A program made the translations under genes and the position numbers. Below the pieces are notes generated by a model, which ran no database searches, was not told the DNA's origin, and saw only the letters and a program-made list of their open reading frames with translations. This document shows positions 8,553-18,080 of a stretch of 64,000 nt of DNA, piece after piece (position 1 is the stretch's first letter; each line of letters begins with the position of its first letter). The stretch comes from Neorhizobium sp. (lineage in GTDB: Bacteria; Pseudomonadota; Alphaproteobacteria; Rhizobiales; Rhizobiaceae): positions 496,001 to 560,000 of the forward strand of contig JAPWKC010000004.1 of NCBI GenBank assembly GCA_028283725.1, given 5' to 3'.

Positions 8553-10388
8553 TTACTCCGGCAGGATCCTGACCGCGCCCTTGTCGGCCGAAGACGCGAA
8601 GGCGGCGTAAGCCTTCAGGGCCGTCGTGACATTGCGCTTGCGGGGGGCTGCCGGCTTCCAGCCGAGCGCTTCCTGCTCATGGCGGCGGGCCGAGAGTTCT
8701 GCATCCGAGACCGCGAGATGGATGGTGCGGTTCGGGATGTCGATCTCGATCATGTCGCCCTGCTGTACCAGGCCAATCGCGCCGCCCTGGGCGGCTTCCG
8801 GCGAGGCATGGCCGATCGACAGGCCGGAGGTGCCGCCGGAGAAGCGGCCATCGGTGATCAGCGCGCAGGCCTTGCCGAGACCCTTCGACTTCAGGTAGCT
8901 CGTCGGATACAGCATTTCCTGCATGCCGGGGCCGCCCTTGGGGCCTTCATAGCGAATAACGACGACATCGCCGGCCTTGACCTCGTTGCCGAGAATACCC
9001 TTCACGGCGGCATCCTGGCTTTCGAAGACGACTGCCGGGCCGGTGAATTTCAGGATCGATTCATCGACGCCGGCCGTCTTCACGATACAGCCGTCGAGCG
9101 CGATATTGCCGTAGAGAACGGCCAGACCGCCGTCCTTGGAGAACGGATGCTCGACCGAGCGGATGACGCCGTTTTCGCCGTCGTCATCCAGATCGTCCCA
9201 GCGCGACGACTGCGAGAATGCGACCTGAGTCGGGACACCGCCCGGAGCCGCTTTGAAGAATGTGCGGACGGTTTCCGAAGTGGTACGCGTGATATCCCAG
9301 CGGTCGATCGCATCGCCCAGAGTGGGTTCATGGACGGTGACGCAATCGCGGTTGATCAGGCCGCCGCGATCGAGCTCGCCCAGAATGCGCATGATGCCGC
9401 CGGCCCGGTGAACGTCTTCCATATGGACGTCCTGCTTGGCAGGCGCGACCTTCGACAGGCAGGGAACCTTGCGCGACAGCTTGTCGATCTCTTCCATGCC
9501 GAAATCGATACCGCCTTCATAGGCGGCAGCCAGAATATGCAGGACCGTGTTGGTGGAGCCGCCCATGGCGATATCCAGCGACATGGCGTTCTCGAAGGCC
9601 TGCTTGCTGGCGACGTTGCGCGGCAGGATGCTGTCGTCGTCCTGCTCGTAGTAACGGCGCGCCAGATCGACGATCAGATGGCCGGCCTCGACGAAGAGGC
9701 GCCTGCGATCCGCATGGGTGGCAAGCGTCGAGCCGTTGCCGGGCAGCGACAAGCCGAGTGCCTCGGTGAGGCAGTTCATCGAGTTTGCGGTGAACATGCC
9801 CGAGCACGAGCCGCAGGTGGGACAGGCCGAGCGTTCGATGACAGCAACGTCCTCGTCGGAGATCTTGTCGTCGGCGGCAGCGACCATCGCATCGACCAGG
9901 TCGAGCGCAACGGTCTTGCCGTGGAGCACGACCTTGCCGGCCTCCATCGGGCCGCCGGAGACGAAGACGGCCGGAATGTTGAGGCGCATGGCGGCATTCA
10001 GCATGCCGGGCGTGATCTTGTCGCAATTGGAGATGCAGACCATGGCGTCGGCGCAGTGGGCATTGACCATGTACTCGACCGAATCGGCGATGATCTCGCG
10101 CGACGGCAACGAATAGAGCATGCCGTCATGGCCCATGGCGATGCCGTCATCGACCGCAATCGTGTTGAATTCCTTGGCGACACCGCCGGCAGCCTCGATT
10201 TCGCGAGCAACCAGCTGGCCAAGGTCCTTCAAATGGACATGACCCGGCACGAACTGGGTAAAGGAGTTGACGACGGCGATGATCGGCTTGCCGAAATCGC
10301 TGTCCTTCATGCCGGTGGCGCGCCAAAGGCCGCGCGCACCAGCCATATTGCGGCCGTGGGTGGTCGTTCTCGAACGATAGGCGGGCAT
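8553..10388 (-). CDS. ilvD: Dihydroxy-acid dehydratase
   Basis: IlvD dehydrates 2,3-dihydroxy-isovalerate and -methylvalerate in valine, isoleucine and pantothenate synthesis. The start MPAYRSRTT at 10388 gives 611 residues, close to the E. coli length; an in-frame extension to 10445 lacks support. Iron-sulfur ligands are visible at Cys122 (CISNCDK) and Cys195 (CPTCGSCSG). Mg-binding and C-terminal swivelling-domain motifs follow ([14 protein letters not shown]). It stands alone with its own terminator. I saw no leader peptide or attenuator upstream. Confidence 0.97.
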   Translation of the reverse strand: MPAYRSRTTTHGRNMAGARGLWRATGMKDSDFGKPIIAVVNSFTQFVPGHVHLKDLGQLVAREIEAAGGVAKEFNTIAVDDGIAMGHDGMLYSLPSREIIADSVEYMVNAHCADAMVCISNCDKITPGMLNAAMRLNIPAVFVSGGPMEAGKVVLHGKTVALDLVDAMVAAADDKISDEDVAVIERSACPTCGSCSGMFTANSMNCLTEALGLSLPGNGSTLATHADRRRLFVEAGHLIVDLARRYYEQDDDSILPRNVASKQAFENAMSLDIAMGGSTNTVLHILAAAYEGGIDFGMEEIDKLSRKVPCLSKVAPAKQDVHMEDVHRAGGIMRILGELDRGGLINRDCVTVHEPTLGDAIDRWDITRTTSETVRTFFKAAPGGVPTQVAFSQSSRWDDLDDDGENGVIRSVEHPFSKDGGLAVLYGNIALDGCIVKTAGVDESILKFTGPAVVFESQDAAVKGILGNEVKAGDVVVIRYEGPKGGPGMQEMLYPTSYLKSKGLGKACALITDGRFSGGTSGLSIGHASPEAAQGGAIGLVQQGDMIEIDIPNRTIHLAVSDAELSARRHEQEALGWKPAAPRKRNVTTALKAYAAFASSADKGAVRILPE

Positions 10389-10642
10389 GGGTCTTTCCTC
10401 GATCTTGCTTCGATCTTTTCTGGGATCTTTTCGAAGGCCTCGCATAGTCTACCGCTTAATGAGCAGACGCGCAAAACCCCGCTGTTTTCCGGTTTTCTAA
10501 CCGAATGCCGAAATGCTGTCACTACCGCCCAAGGCCAAAACGGTACTGTGCGGTACGGTTGATCGACATCCCAATGCAACGCCTGGCCGCCGCCGCTCAT
10601 GCAGGACGAAAAGGTCGATGCAAGGGGGTGCGGCTTGCGATC

Positions 10643-11074
10643 TCAGCGCGCGCGCCGCAAGTCCTCGTGATCGAGCCCGAAATGGTCGAGAACGATTGCC
10701 AGATTGCGCCGGTGCGACTTGAAGAAAACGTCGAAAATGTCGCCTGCGACCGGGACGGCGCCGACGACCGCGTCGGCGGCGACATTGCCGATCATCCTTG
10801 CCAACTTATCGGACGGCACGCCCATGCGGCGGGCCTCGTTGACCATATAGAGGCCGACCAGCGCACCGCCGGCATCGCCGATGACCGGAACGAGACCGAA
10901 GACGGAGTCAGCGCCGAAGCGCAGGCGCGTGCCGGGGATGCCGATCGCCGTATCCATCAGACGCGCGATGGTCGACAGACGCCGCAAGCGCCTCAGCCTG
11001 TCGAGACGATCGGCCGTGTCGCCGGTATGGGCCCGGCTGCCGTGAGGCCCAGTATTCCATGTCCGTGTGGCCAT
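10643..11074 (-). CDS. DUF4112 domain-containing membrane protein
   Basis: The 143-residue protein matches DUF4112: an Arg/Leu-rich helix (RLDRLRRLRRLSTIARLMDTA), then IPGTRLRFGADSVFGLVPVIGDAGG and a second hydrophobic hairpin (VVGAVPVAGDIFDVFFKSH). The family is an uncharacterised small membrane protein. Three ATG codons run in tandem (11080-11072). The third is used here because it has the best distance from GGAGG. A 73-nt hairpin sits in the 5' leader (11115-11187). A GGAAC at 11243-11239 followed by CGTC is a weak stress-promoter candidate. Confidence 0.8.
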   Translation of the reverse strand: MATRTWNTGPHGSRAHTGDTADRLDRLRRLRRLSTIARLMDTAIGIPGTRLRFGADSVFGLVPVIGDAGGALVGLYMVNEARRMGVPSDKLARMIGNVAADAVVGAVPVAGDIFDVFFKSHRRNLAIVLDHFGLDHEDLRRAR

Positions 11075-11114
11075 CATCATCCTCCGCGAGGGGTTATCCT
11101 GCTTGCCTTTACGG

Positions 11115-11187
11115 GAGACGGACACCCGCCTCCCCGGAATGGTAGAGATGGGAAGGAGTGCCTTGCCATTCAACGGGTGTCCGTCTC
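11115..11187 (-). promoter_or_regulatory. Long hairpin in the 5' leader of the DUF4112 gene
   Basis: A perfect 14-bp inverted repeat (GAGACGGACACCCG at 11115-11128, complement at 11174-11187) encloses 45 nt. That interior contains a second pairing (GAATGG/CCATTC). It ends about 40 bases upstream of the DUF4112 start codon. It could be a cis-acting RNA element or a protein-binding palindrome; no known riboswitch class is recognised. Confidence 0.55.
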
Positions 11188-11330
11188 GCAGCAAGATTGA
11201 TCGTCGCCCGGATGATAGACGTTTTTCACGCGAACGTGGTTCCATCCGGCGCGATGCTGCTGTGAAACCAAATGGCTTTTGATTACGTATAAGCCAATAT
11301 TGGCGCCATCGCGCCGTCAGGAGATCCGTC

Positions 11331-12278
11331 ATGCCCGCCTACCGCTTTCCGCAGCCTCCGGCATCCGACATCACGCCGCAACAGGTCTATCTGTCCCGGC
11401 GCAGCTTCATCGGCGGCGCGGCTGCCGCCGGCATGGGTCTGACGCTCGGCGCCGGTGAGGCATTCGCCTCGCCCCTAACGGGCACCCAAAGCGCTTATAC
11501 GGTGAACGAGCCACTGACGCCGCTGAAGGCCGTGACCACCTACAACAATTTTTACGAGTTCGGGGTCAACAAGGGCGACCCGGCGGAAAATTCCGGCAAG
11601 TTCAAGCCGACGCCCTGGACCGTGAAGGTCGACGGGATGGTGGGAAAGCCTAAGGAATTCGCTCTCGAAGACCTTCTGAAGATGCAGCTTGAAGACCGCA
11701 CGTACCGGATGCGCTGCGTCGAAGGGTGGTCGATGGTCATTCCGTGGATCGGCTTGCCGCTGTCTGCCATCCTCGATCAGGTGGAGCCGCTCGGCAGCGC
11801 CAAATACGTCTCCTTCGAGACCGTCGTGCGGCCGGAGGAAATGCCGGGCCAAAGCGGCTTCTTCCAACCGCTAGCCTGGCCTTATGTCGAAGGCCTAAGG
11901 CTGGACGAGGCGCGGCATCCGCTGACCATCCTGGCGCTCGGCCTCTATGGCGAAACGCTGCCGAACCAGAACGGCGCACCGGTCCGGCTCGTCGTACCGT
12001 GGAAATACGGGTTCAAGGGCATCAAGTCGATCGTGAAGATCTCGCTGGTCGAAAAACAGCCGGAAACCACCTGGAAGAATTCCAACGCGCGGGAATACGG
12101 CTTCTATTCAAACGTCAATCCGGCTGTCGATCATCCCCGCTGGAGCCAGGCGACAGAGCAGCGTATCGGCGAAGGTGGACTGTTCGGCACCAAGCGCGTT
12201 CCCACCCTGCCGTTCAACGGCTATGCCGACCAGGTGGCAAGCCTTTATTCGGGCATGGATCTGAGAGCCAATTACTAG
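11331..12278 (+). CDS. msrP: Protein-methionine-sulfoxide reductase catalytic subunit MsrP
   Basis: MsrP (YedY) is a periplasmic molybdenum enzyme that repairs oxidised methionines in envelope proteins, using electrons from MsrQ. The 315-residue protein has a twin-arginine signal (SRRSFIGG at 22-29) followed by an Ala/Gly-rich h-region. The molybdenum-ligating cysteine is Cys129 in [11 protein letters not shown]. The sulfite-oxidase fold continues with [14 protein letters not shown]. The C-terminal [22 protein letters not shown] segment is typical of the family. msrQ follows on the same strand. Confidence 0.95.
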   Translation: MPAYRFPQPPASDITPQQVYLSRRSFIGGAAAAGMGLTLGAGEAFASPLTGTQSAYTVNEPLTPLKAVTTYNNFYEFGVNKGDPAENSGKFKPTPWTVKVDGMVGKPKEFALEDLLKMQLEDRTYRMRCVEGWSMVIPWIGLPLSAILDQVEPLGSAKYVSFETVVRPEEMPGQSGFFQPLAWPYVEGLRLDEARHPLTILALGLYGETLPNQNGAPVRLVVPWKYGFKGIKSIVKISLVEKQPETTWKNSNAREYGFYSNVNPAVDHPRWSQATEQRIGEGGLFGTKRVPTLPFNGYADQVASLYSGMDLRANY

Positions 12279-12404
12279 CGCGCGTCGAGACCCGTCAGTT
12301 TCGCCTGGCGCGTTTTAGCTCTTTGCCTTTACGCGTGTCCTCACCCGAGACCCAAGGCTGTTTCGGGAGACATGCATTTACGGAACGTCACAGGACGAAG
12401 CATC

Positions 12405-13055
12405 ATGGCGGTCATACCCACCCTGCCCCGCAAGTACCACGCCGCCAGCATCTGGGCGCTCTATGTCATCGGCCTCTGTCCGGCTGCATGGTATTTCTAT
12501 GAGGCGCTGACGGGCCGGCTGGGCTTCAACCCGGTGCGCGAATTCGAACATCTGCTCGGCACCTGGGGCCTGCGGCTGATCCTTGCGACGCTGGTCATCA
12601 CGCCGTTGCGCGATCTCGTCGGCATCAACTGGATGCGCTATCGGCGGGCCGTCGGGCTTCTCGCCTTCTACTATGTGCTGCTGCATTTCGCAGTCTATCT
12701 GACGCTCGACCTGCAGCTCGATTTCGGTGCCGTCGGCGGCGATATCCTGCGGCGCCCCTATATCACCATTGGATTTGCAGCGCTGGTCCTTCTCATTCCG
12801 CTTGCCGTGACGTCCAACAACTGGTCGATCCGAAAGATGTCCGGTGCATGGAACCGGCTGCACAAGCTCATCTACCTGATCGCGATCGGCGGACTTGTCC
12901 ACTATCTCCTGTCGCTGAAATCGATCACGCTGGAGCCGTTCGTCTATATCGTGCTGACCGTCGTGCTGCTGGCCTACCGGATCGTGCGTCGGCCGATCCT
13001 CGACTGGAAGCGCGGGCGCCGCAACGCCCGCCAATCTCTCTCACCGCGCGCCTGA
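12405..13055 (+). CDS. msrQ: Heme-binding membrane subunit MsrQ
   Basis: MsrQ (YedZ) is the inner-membrane b-type cytochrome that passes electrons from the quinone pool or flavins to MsrP. The start at 12405 gives 216 residues; an in-frame ATG at 12372 is possible. About six transmembrane helices are visible. Candidate heme ligands are His in YVLLHFAVYL and His in LHKLIYLIAIGGLVHYLL. The Gly-Leu-Arg segment and RRAVGLL are typical of the ferric-reductase-like fold. It is separated from msrP by about 126 bp. Confidence 0.92.
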   Translation: MAVIPTLPRKYHAASIWALYVIGLCPAAWYFYEALTGRLGFNPVREFEHLLGTWGLRLILATLVITPLRDLVGINWMRYRRAVGLLAFYYVLLHFAVYLTLDLQLDFGAVGGDILRRPYITIGFAALVLLIPLAVTSNNWSIRKMSGAWNRLHKLIYLIAIGGLVHYLLSLKSITLEPFVYIVLTVVLLAYRIVRRPILDWKRGRRNARQSLSPRA

Positions 13056-13073
13056 TTTACCAAAGGCGCGCGG
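13044..13073. terminator. GC-rich hairpin between convergent msrQ and DoxX genes
   Basis: CCGCGCGCCT and AGGCGCGCGG pair perfectly around a 10-nt loop and overlap the msrQ stop codon. There is no U run on either side, so Rho-independent termination is uncertain. Confidence 0.45.
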
Positions 13074-13086
13074 ATCATGCCGCAGA

Positions 13087-13665
13087 TCAGAACTGCCGGC
13101 GCATGAGCAGCCGATCCAGCGAAAAATGTCCGCCACCGAAGGCTGCGAAGAGGAAGGCGCCGCCTGTCCAGAACAGCGAGTTCTGCACTGCCTTTTCCTG
13201 CACCTGATGGAGAAATTTGCCACCGCCATCGGCAAGCTTTACCAGCCCGTTCGGGGTGAAGATCTCGCTGCCGGCCTTCAGAGCGTCCATGCCTGCCTGG
13301 GTGATCAGCGCGTCACCATAGGGGTGAGCGTGATGGTACCACAGCGTGACGGCGAGCATGATGGCGTTGGCGAGTGCGACCGGCCGGGTCAGGAGACCGA
13401 CCGCGAGCAGAATACCGCCGAAGAACTGCATGGCGGCCAAAACCGGCGACCAGAGCCAGCCGGGATAGAAACCGAGCGCCTCGACAAAGCCGACCTGGCC
13501 CAGCGGCGCCATGATCTTCGGCAAGCCCTCATAGGCGAGCATGCCGCCGACCGCGAGGCGGAAAATGCTCCATGCCATCGGCTCGGCGACACGTTCATAG
13601 AAGGGAGCCAGTGCCGGTATGATCAGCTTTTTCGGCTCGTTGCCGAATACGGGTGTGTATGCCAT
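13087..13665 (-). CDS. DoxX family membrane protein
   Basis: The 192-residue protein has four hydrophobic helices with family-typical elements: RLAVGGMLAYEGLPKI near the first helix, a FFGGILLAVGLLTRPVALANAIMLAV core and an exposed WYHHAHPYGD loop. DoxX-like proteins are small membrane proteins tied to thiol-redox balance in some bacteria, but their exact activity is unclear. The C-terminal quarter (FWTGGAFLFAAFGGGHFSLDRLL) forms the last helix. It converges with msrQ and has no operon partner. Confidence 0.85.
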   Translation of the reverse strand: MAYTPVFGNEPKKLIIPALAPFYERVAEPMAWSIFRLAVGGMLAYEGLPKIMAPLGQVGFVEALGFYPGWLWSPVLAAMQFFGGILLAVGLLTRPVALANAIMLAVTLWYHHAHPYGDALITQAGMDALKAGSEIFTPNGLVKLADGGGKFLHQVQEKAVQNSLFWTGGAFLFAAFGGGHFSLDRLLMRRQF

Positions 13666-13824
13666 TGCGCTGCCTCTCTTGCTCTCGTTGGAACCAAGGA
13701 CAGGCTAGGCTTTTCAACCGAAAAAATATTGATGCGGATCAACGGTTGCATCGGCTGCGACCGAATCCTTGACAGGCCGGTGCTGGAGGTTCCATTTCGC
13801 CCGCAGGACATCGGAGAGCGAAGC

Positions 13825-14715
13825 ATGGCAGCAGGCGGCGATACCGCAACCGGAACGGCCGCTCCCGGCGGCCGGCTCTCGGCGCTGGATGACTATCTTT
13901 GCGATGTCCGCCCCTGGGGCGATCTTCACGGGTTTGGCCGTTTCGTCGTCGAGTTCCTGTATTTCGGGCTGAAGGAGGCGCGGGCCTGCCTTTTTGCCGG
14001 CCTGTTCTTCCTGTCGATCTTCATCGTGCCGAAGGTCGGCCTTCTCGGCCTTCCACGCTATGACATTCTGCTGGTCATCGCGCTTGCCATACAAGCCTTC
14101 ATGATCTGGAGCAGGCTTGAAACCTGGGACGAGGCCAAGGCGATCGCATTGTTTCATGCCGTCGGCTTCGTGCTGGAAGTGTTCAAGACCTCCAGCAGTA
14201 TCGGGTCATGGTCCTATCCCGACCCGGCCTATACGAAACTGTTCGGCGTGCCTTTGTTTTCCGGCTTCATGTATGCGGCGGTGGGTAGCTACATTATCCA
14301 GGCCTGGCGGCTTTTGGATCTCAGGATCAGCCATCATCCACGCTACTGGATGGCGACGGGGATCGCGATCGCGATCTATGCAAACTTCTTCGCCCACCAC
14401 TTCATCGGCGACTATCGCTGGTACATTACAGCCTGCGTTCTGGGCCTATACGCGCGCACGACAGTGACGTTTCGCCCGTATGACCGAGAGCGTCGCATGC
14501 CCTTGCTTCTCGCCTTCGTGCTGATCGGATTTTTTCTCTGGCTGGCCGAAAACATCTCAACGTTCTTCGGTATCTGGGCCTATCCCAGCCAGCTCGGCGC
14601 CTGGTCGGCGGTTCATATCGGCAAGTGGAGCTCGTGGTCGCTTCTGGTGATCATGACCTTCACCATCGTCGCGCACCTGAAGCATATCAAGACGCGGGTG
14701 CACGTGCCTCATTGA
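13825..14715 (+). CDS. DUF817 family integral membrane protein
   Basis: The start at 13825 follows GGAGAGCG. The 296-residue protein has about eight hydrophobic helices. Strongly patterned segments (FVVEFLYFGLKEARACLFAG, FHAVGFVLEVFKTSSSIGSW, FSGFMYAAVGSYIIQAWRL, WLAENISTFFGIWAYPSQ) match the DUF817 family. No function is established; conserved Glu, Lys and Trp residues inside helices hint at a transporter or enzyme. A CTTGAC at 13768-13773 may be the -35 of its promoter. Its 3' end overlaps the convergent DUF2809 gene by 29 bp. Confidence 0.85.
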   Translation: MAAGGDTATGTAAPGGRLSALDDYLCDVRPWGDLHGFGRFVVEFLYFGLKEARACLFAGLFFLSIFIVPKVGLLGLPRYDILLVIALAIQAFMIWSRLETWDEAKAIALFHAVGFVLEVFKTSSSIGSWSYPDPAYTKLFGVPLFSGFMYAAVGSYIIQAWRLLDLRISHHPRYWMATGIAIAIYANFFAHHFIGDYRWYITACVLGLYARTTVTFRPYDRERRMPLLLAFVLIGFFLWLAENISTFFGIWAYPSQLGAWSAVHIGKWSSWSLLVIMTFTIVAHLKHIKTRVHVPH

Positions 14716-15115
14716 CGCGTTTCGCGACGGCCATTTCGGCCACCCATGCCAGCATGATGCCGGCGATGTAGGCGATGATATTCCAGAGCGAAAAGACACG
14801 TCCCAGCAGCAATTGCCCTGGAAGCGTCAGCCGGAACGCATCGATCTCCGGCGCATGGACGAGGCGGAAGAACTCGACTGCGACTGCAATGACAATCGCC
14901 ACGATCACGAGACGGCTTTTCGTGCGGGCGCCCGACAAGGCTCCTGCGAGAAGAAAGACCATGGCTCCCCACAGGACGGAGCCGCCGTATTTCACCACCG
15001 GAAAGGTCAGCCCCAGATCATAGCCGAAGCGGCGCAGCGCAAGCCCGAGAGCGATGACGCCAATGGCTGCTGCAAGCCGGTAAAGGCGTGTGCCGCGCAC
15101 CTGCCGCTTATCCAT
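14687..15115 (-). CDS. DUF2809 family membrane protein
   Basis: The start MDKRQVRG at 15115 gives 142 residues; an extension to 15259 would run back into rplQ and is not used. Four hydrophobic helices are present, with the family's LGLALRRFGYD and FFRLVHAPEIDAFRLTLPGQLLLGRVFS segments. The last helix (NIIAYIAGIMLAWVAEM) closes the protein. The family is uncharacterised. The last 29 bp lie opposite the end of the DUF817 gene, so the two transcripts overlap tail to tail. Confidence 0.8.
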   Translation of the reverse strand: MDKRQVRGTRLYRLAAAIGVIALGLALRRFGYDLGLTFPVVKYGGSVLWGAMVFLLAGALSGARTKSRLVIVAIVIAVAVEFFRLVHAPEIDAFRLTLPGQLLLGRVFSLWNIIAYIAGIMLAWVAEMAVAKRVNEARAPAS

Positions 15116-15138
15116 GACCCAGATCCCCTGCCCCAACG

Positions 15139-15169
15139 AAAAAAGCCGGACGTCTCCGCCCGGCTTTTT
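15139..15169 (-). terminator. Intrinsic terminator of the rplQ operon
   Basis: AAGCCGG and CCGGCTT pair around a short loop. On the minus strand a six-T run follows (15144-15139). It lies 23 bp downstream of rplQ and ends the alpha operon. Confidence 0.85.
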
Positions 15170-15191
15170 CAAATTGATCCGGCGAACCGAA

Positions 15192-15617
15192 TTATGCGGC
15201 TTCAGCAGCTTCGGCTTCAGCAGCAACGCGAGCCTTGTCGGCTGCGCCCTTGGCAGCAACGTCGCGCTCGACGAACTCGATGACGGCCATCGGAGCGTTG
15301 TCGCCCTGGCGGTAGCCGGCCTTCATGATACGCAGGTAGCCGCCGTTGCGGGTTGCGTAACGCGAAGCGATTGCGTCGAACAGCTTCTTGACAGCGTCCT
15401 GGTCCTGGATCTGCGAGATGGCCTGACGACGAGCGTGCAGGTCGCCGCGCTTGCCGAGCGTGACAAGCTTCTCGACGATCGGGCGAATTTCCTTCGCCTT
15501 CGGCAGGGTGGTGACGATCTGCTCATGGGTGATGAGCGAAGCAGCCATGTTGGCAAACATTGCCTTACGGTGGCTGGCGGTGCGGTTGAGCTTGCGGCCC
15601 GAATTTCCGTGGCGCAT
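15192..15617 (-). CDS. rplQ: 50S ribosomal protein L17
   Basis: L17 binds 23S rRNA near the exit tunnel. The 141-residue protein begins [20 protein letters not shown] and contains [20 protein letters not shown], both diagnostic. It has the short Ala/Glu-rich C-terminal tail found in alphaproteobacteria. It is the last gene of the alpha operon, about 140 bp downstream of rpoA. That spacer shows no gene. Confidence 0.97.
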   Translation of the reverse strand: MRHGNSGRKLNRTASHRKAMFANMAASLITHEQIVTTLPKAKEIRPIVEKLVTLGKRGDLHARRQAISQIQDQDAVKKLFDAIASRYATRNGGYLRIMKAGYRQGDNAPMAVIEFVERDVAAKGAADKARVAAEAEAAEAA

Positions 15618-15756
15618 GGTTTATCTCCTTCACTTGCAGGCATTCGCCTGCAGTCTGACTTGGCGCATGTCCATCCCGCTTTTGGGATTGAGGACGATGC
15701 GCATGGTTTCAGTGGCTAAGGCCAGCTTTCCGCGCCCGTTAAGGGCGCGGGCGGCC

Positions 15757-16768
15757 TCAGTATTGGTCTTCGTAACGCTTGGCGAGATCTTCGATGTTTT
15801 CCGGCGGCCAGGCGGGGACTTCCATACCAAGATGGAGGCCCATGGACGCGAGAACTTCCTTGATCTCGTTGAGCGACTTGCGACCGAAATTCGGAGTGCG
15901 AAGCATTTCCGCCTCGGTCTTCTGGATCAGGTCGCCGATATAGACGATGTTGTCGTTCTTCAGGCAGTTGGCCGAACGGACGGAGAGTTCCAGTTCGTCG
16001 ACCTTCTTGAGGAGCGCCGGGTTGAACGCCAGTTCGGTGACCGATTCCTCTTCGGTTTCCTTCTGCGGCTCGTCGAAGTTGACGAACACGGCAAGCTGGT
16101 CCTGGAGAATGCGGGCTGCGAAAGCAACCGCATCTTCGCCGGTGACCGAGCCATCGGTTTCGATGGTCATGGTCAGCTTGTCGTAGTCGAGAACCTGACC
16201 TTCACGGGTGTTCTCAACCTTGTAGGAAACCTTCTTGACCGGCGAATAGAGGCTGTCGACCGGGATCAAGCCGATCGGCGCATCTTCCGCACGGTTACGC
16301 TCGGCAGGAACATAGCCCTTGCCGTTGTTGACCGTGAATTCCATGCGGATCTCGGCGCCTTCGTCCAGCGTGCAGATCACATGGTCAGGGTTGAGGATTT
16401 CGATGTCGCCAACCGTCTGGATGTCGCCAGCGGTGACCGGCACCAGGGCCCTGCTTGCGCACGACCATGCGCTTAGCGTCATCGCCATCCATCTTGATGG
16501 CGATTTCCTTGATGTTGAGCACGATGTCCGTCACATCTTCCCGGACGCCCGGGATAGAAGAGAACTCGTGCAGAACGCCGTCGATCTGCACTGCGGTGAC
16601 AGCAGCACCGCGCAGCGACGACAGGAGAACGCGACGAAGCGCGTTGCCGAGCGTCAGGCCGAAGCCGCGCTCCAGGGGTTCAGCAACAAGCGTTGCCTTG
16701 GTACGGCCGGAGGAGGTGAATTCCACCTTGTTCGGCTTGATCAGTTCCTGCCAGTTCTTCTGGATCAT
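15757..16768 (-). pseudogene. rpoA: RNA polymerase alpha subunit, interrupted by a +1 frameshift (probable sequence error)
   Basis: Alpha dimerises to start polymerase assembly and binds UP elements and activators through its C-terminal domain. The N-terminal domain ([21 protein letters not shown], residues 31-51) is intact to codon 109. There an extra base (plus-strand A at or near 16442) shifts the frame. Removing it restores [20 protein letters not shown] and a full 336-residue subunit with an intact C-terminal domain ([36 protein letters not shown]). As written, neither piece would assemble polymerase. Since alpha is essential and single copy, a sequencing error is far more likely than a true mutation. 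Confidence 0.93.
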
Positions 16769-16945
16769 GATTAAACCTTCCGTTCGTTGCCACCATTCAA
16801 TCGTGGCAACCGAGCACGAGGAGCACCGAGAGGAGCATTTCGCTCATCGGCGATACAGGTAAAGCCGCTCAACCTCCAGGGAGGCGAAGCGGCTGTTTCC
16901 CAGTTCAGCAGAAGGCCGCCAGGGGGCGGCCTCTCGGTACCACGA

Positions 16946-17335
16946 TCAGACGCGACGCTTCTTGCGCGGACGGCAACCGTTGTGCGGGATCGGTGTCACG
17001 TCGCGGATCGAGGTGATCATGAAACCAGCAGCCTGCAGCGCGCGCAGAGCAGATTCACGGCCGGAGCCCGGGCCGCAAACTTCGACTTCCAGCGACTTCA
17101 TGCCGTGTTCCTGAGCCTTCTTGGCGCAGTCTTCGGCAGCGATCTGGGCTGCGAACGGGGTCGACTTACGCGAACCCTTGAAGCCCTTGGCACCAGCAGA
17201 CGACCAGGCAATCGCGTTGCCCTGTGCGTCGGTGATGGTGATCATCGTGTTGTTGAAGGTCGAGTTTACGTGGGCAACGCCCGACGTGATATTCTTGCGT
17301 TCGCGACGGCGTACGCGGGTGGCTTCCTTGGCCAT
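16946..17335 (-). CDS. rpsK: 30S ribosomal protein S11
   Basis: S11 forms part of the platform that contacts mRNA near the E site. The 129-residue protein has [20 protein letters not shown] and a terminal [16 protein letters not shown], both characteristic. The length is standard. The neighbours are rpsM upstream (118 bp) and rpoA downstream (178 bp); both spacers are non-coding, so the alpha operon here is less tightly packed than in E. coli. Confidence 0.98.
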   Translation of the reverse strand: MAKEATRVRRRERKNITSGVAHVNSTFNNTMITITDAQGNAIAWSSAGAKGFKGSRKSTPFAAQIAAEDCAKKAQEHGMKSLEVEVCGPGSGRESALRALQAAGFMITSIRDVTPIPHNGCRPRKKRRV

Positions 17336-17452
17336 GACTTCCCTTTCGTTGATCTCTGCACCGCCGTAACACCAGCGGCTCCACCTGCAACATAAACCGC
17401 AAAACGGCAGCCCCTCGTCACGAGGGACTGCCGAGCGGCTAATGCCACAAAA

Positions 17453-17821
17453 TTACTTCTTCTTACCAGCGATAGCCTTCGCCGGACCCTTACGGGTGCG
17501 GGCGTTGGTGTGCGTGCGCTGACCGCGGACCGGAAGGCCACGGCGATGACGCAGGCCGCGGTAGCAGCCGAGGTCCATCAGACGCTTGATGTTCATCGAG
17601 GTTTCGCGACGAAGATCGCCTTCGACGCGATAGTCGCGGTCGATGGTTTCGCGAATCTGCAGAACTTCGGAGTCCGTCAGCTGATGGACGCGCTTGTCAG
17701 CCGGGAGGCCAACCTTGTCCATGATTTCCTGCGCGAACTTCGGACCGATCCCGTGAATGTAGGTCAGCGCGATAACAACGCGCTTCGCAGTCGGGATGTT
17801 GACGCCAGCGATACGTGCCAC
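17453..17821 (-). CDS. rpsM: 30S ribosomal protein S13
   Basis: S13 sits in the head of the small subunit and contacts the P-site tRNA and the large subunit. The start is GTG at 17821 ([10 protein letters not shown]), six bases after AAGGAG. This gives the standard 122 residues; an upstream in-frame start would only add unrelated sequence. The C-terminal [12 protein letters not shown] basic tail and [16 protein letters not shown] motif are diagnostic. The gene follows adk after a 259-bp spacer. Confidence 0.97.
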   Translation of the reverse strand: MARIAGVNIPTAKRVVIALTYIHGIGPKFAQEIMDKVGLPADKRVHQLTDSEVLQIRETIDRDYRVEGDLRRETSMNIKRLMDLGCYRGLRHRRGLPVRGQRTHTNARTRKGPAKAIAGKKK

Positions 17822-18080
17822 GTCTATTCTCCTTGCGTTCCAGTTGCCATCCGGCAAGTGGTACTTCTTCCATGAAAGCAGCCGCTTTGCGACCGCCAGC
17901 TCAAATATCGTCCGGAACAGTCAAAGACGATCGTCCCGGATATCCTCAAGGGAGATCCGCGCCGATCGCTCAAAACTGTCGCGAGTTGGCGCGGTGTTTA
18001 ACGGAATCAGCTGTCAAATGCAACCGCTCCGCCCAAGATTCTTTAACAGACCTGTGACAGCCCGAAACCTGCGGCGAGCA
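17822..18080 (-). promoter_or_regulatory. Spacer upstream of rpsM
   Basis: The 259 bp between adk and rpsM hold no gene. TTTGAC occurs twice on the minus strand (around 17922 and 18018), but neither has a convincing -10 at the right spacing. A promoter for the rpsM-rpsK-rpoA-rplQ unit is a reasonable guess only. Confidence 0.35.

Noticed and set aside
8679..10562. 627-codon plus-strand frame opposite ilvD
   Set aside because: Antisense of a certain gene; no motif.
10389..10642. Search for a riboswitch or attenuator upstream of ilvD
   Set aside because: No run of branched-chain codons, no terminator/antiterminator pair and no known aptamer seen.
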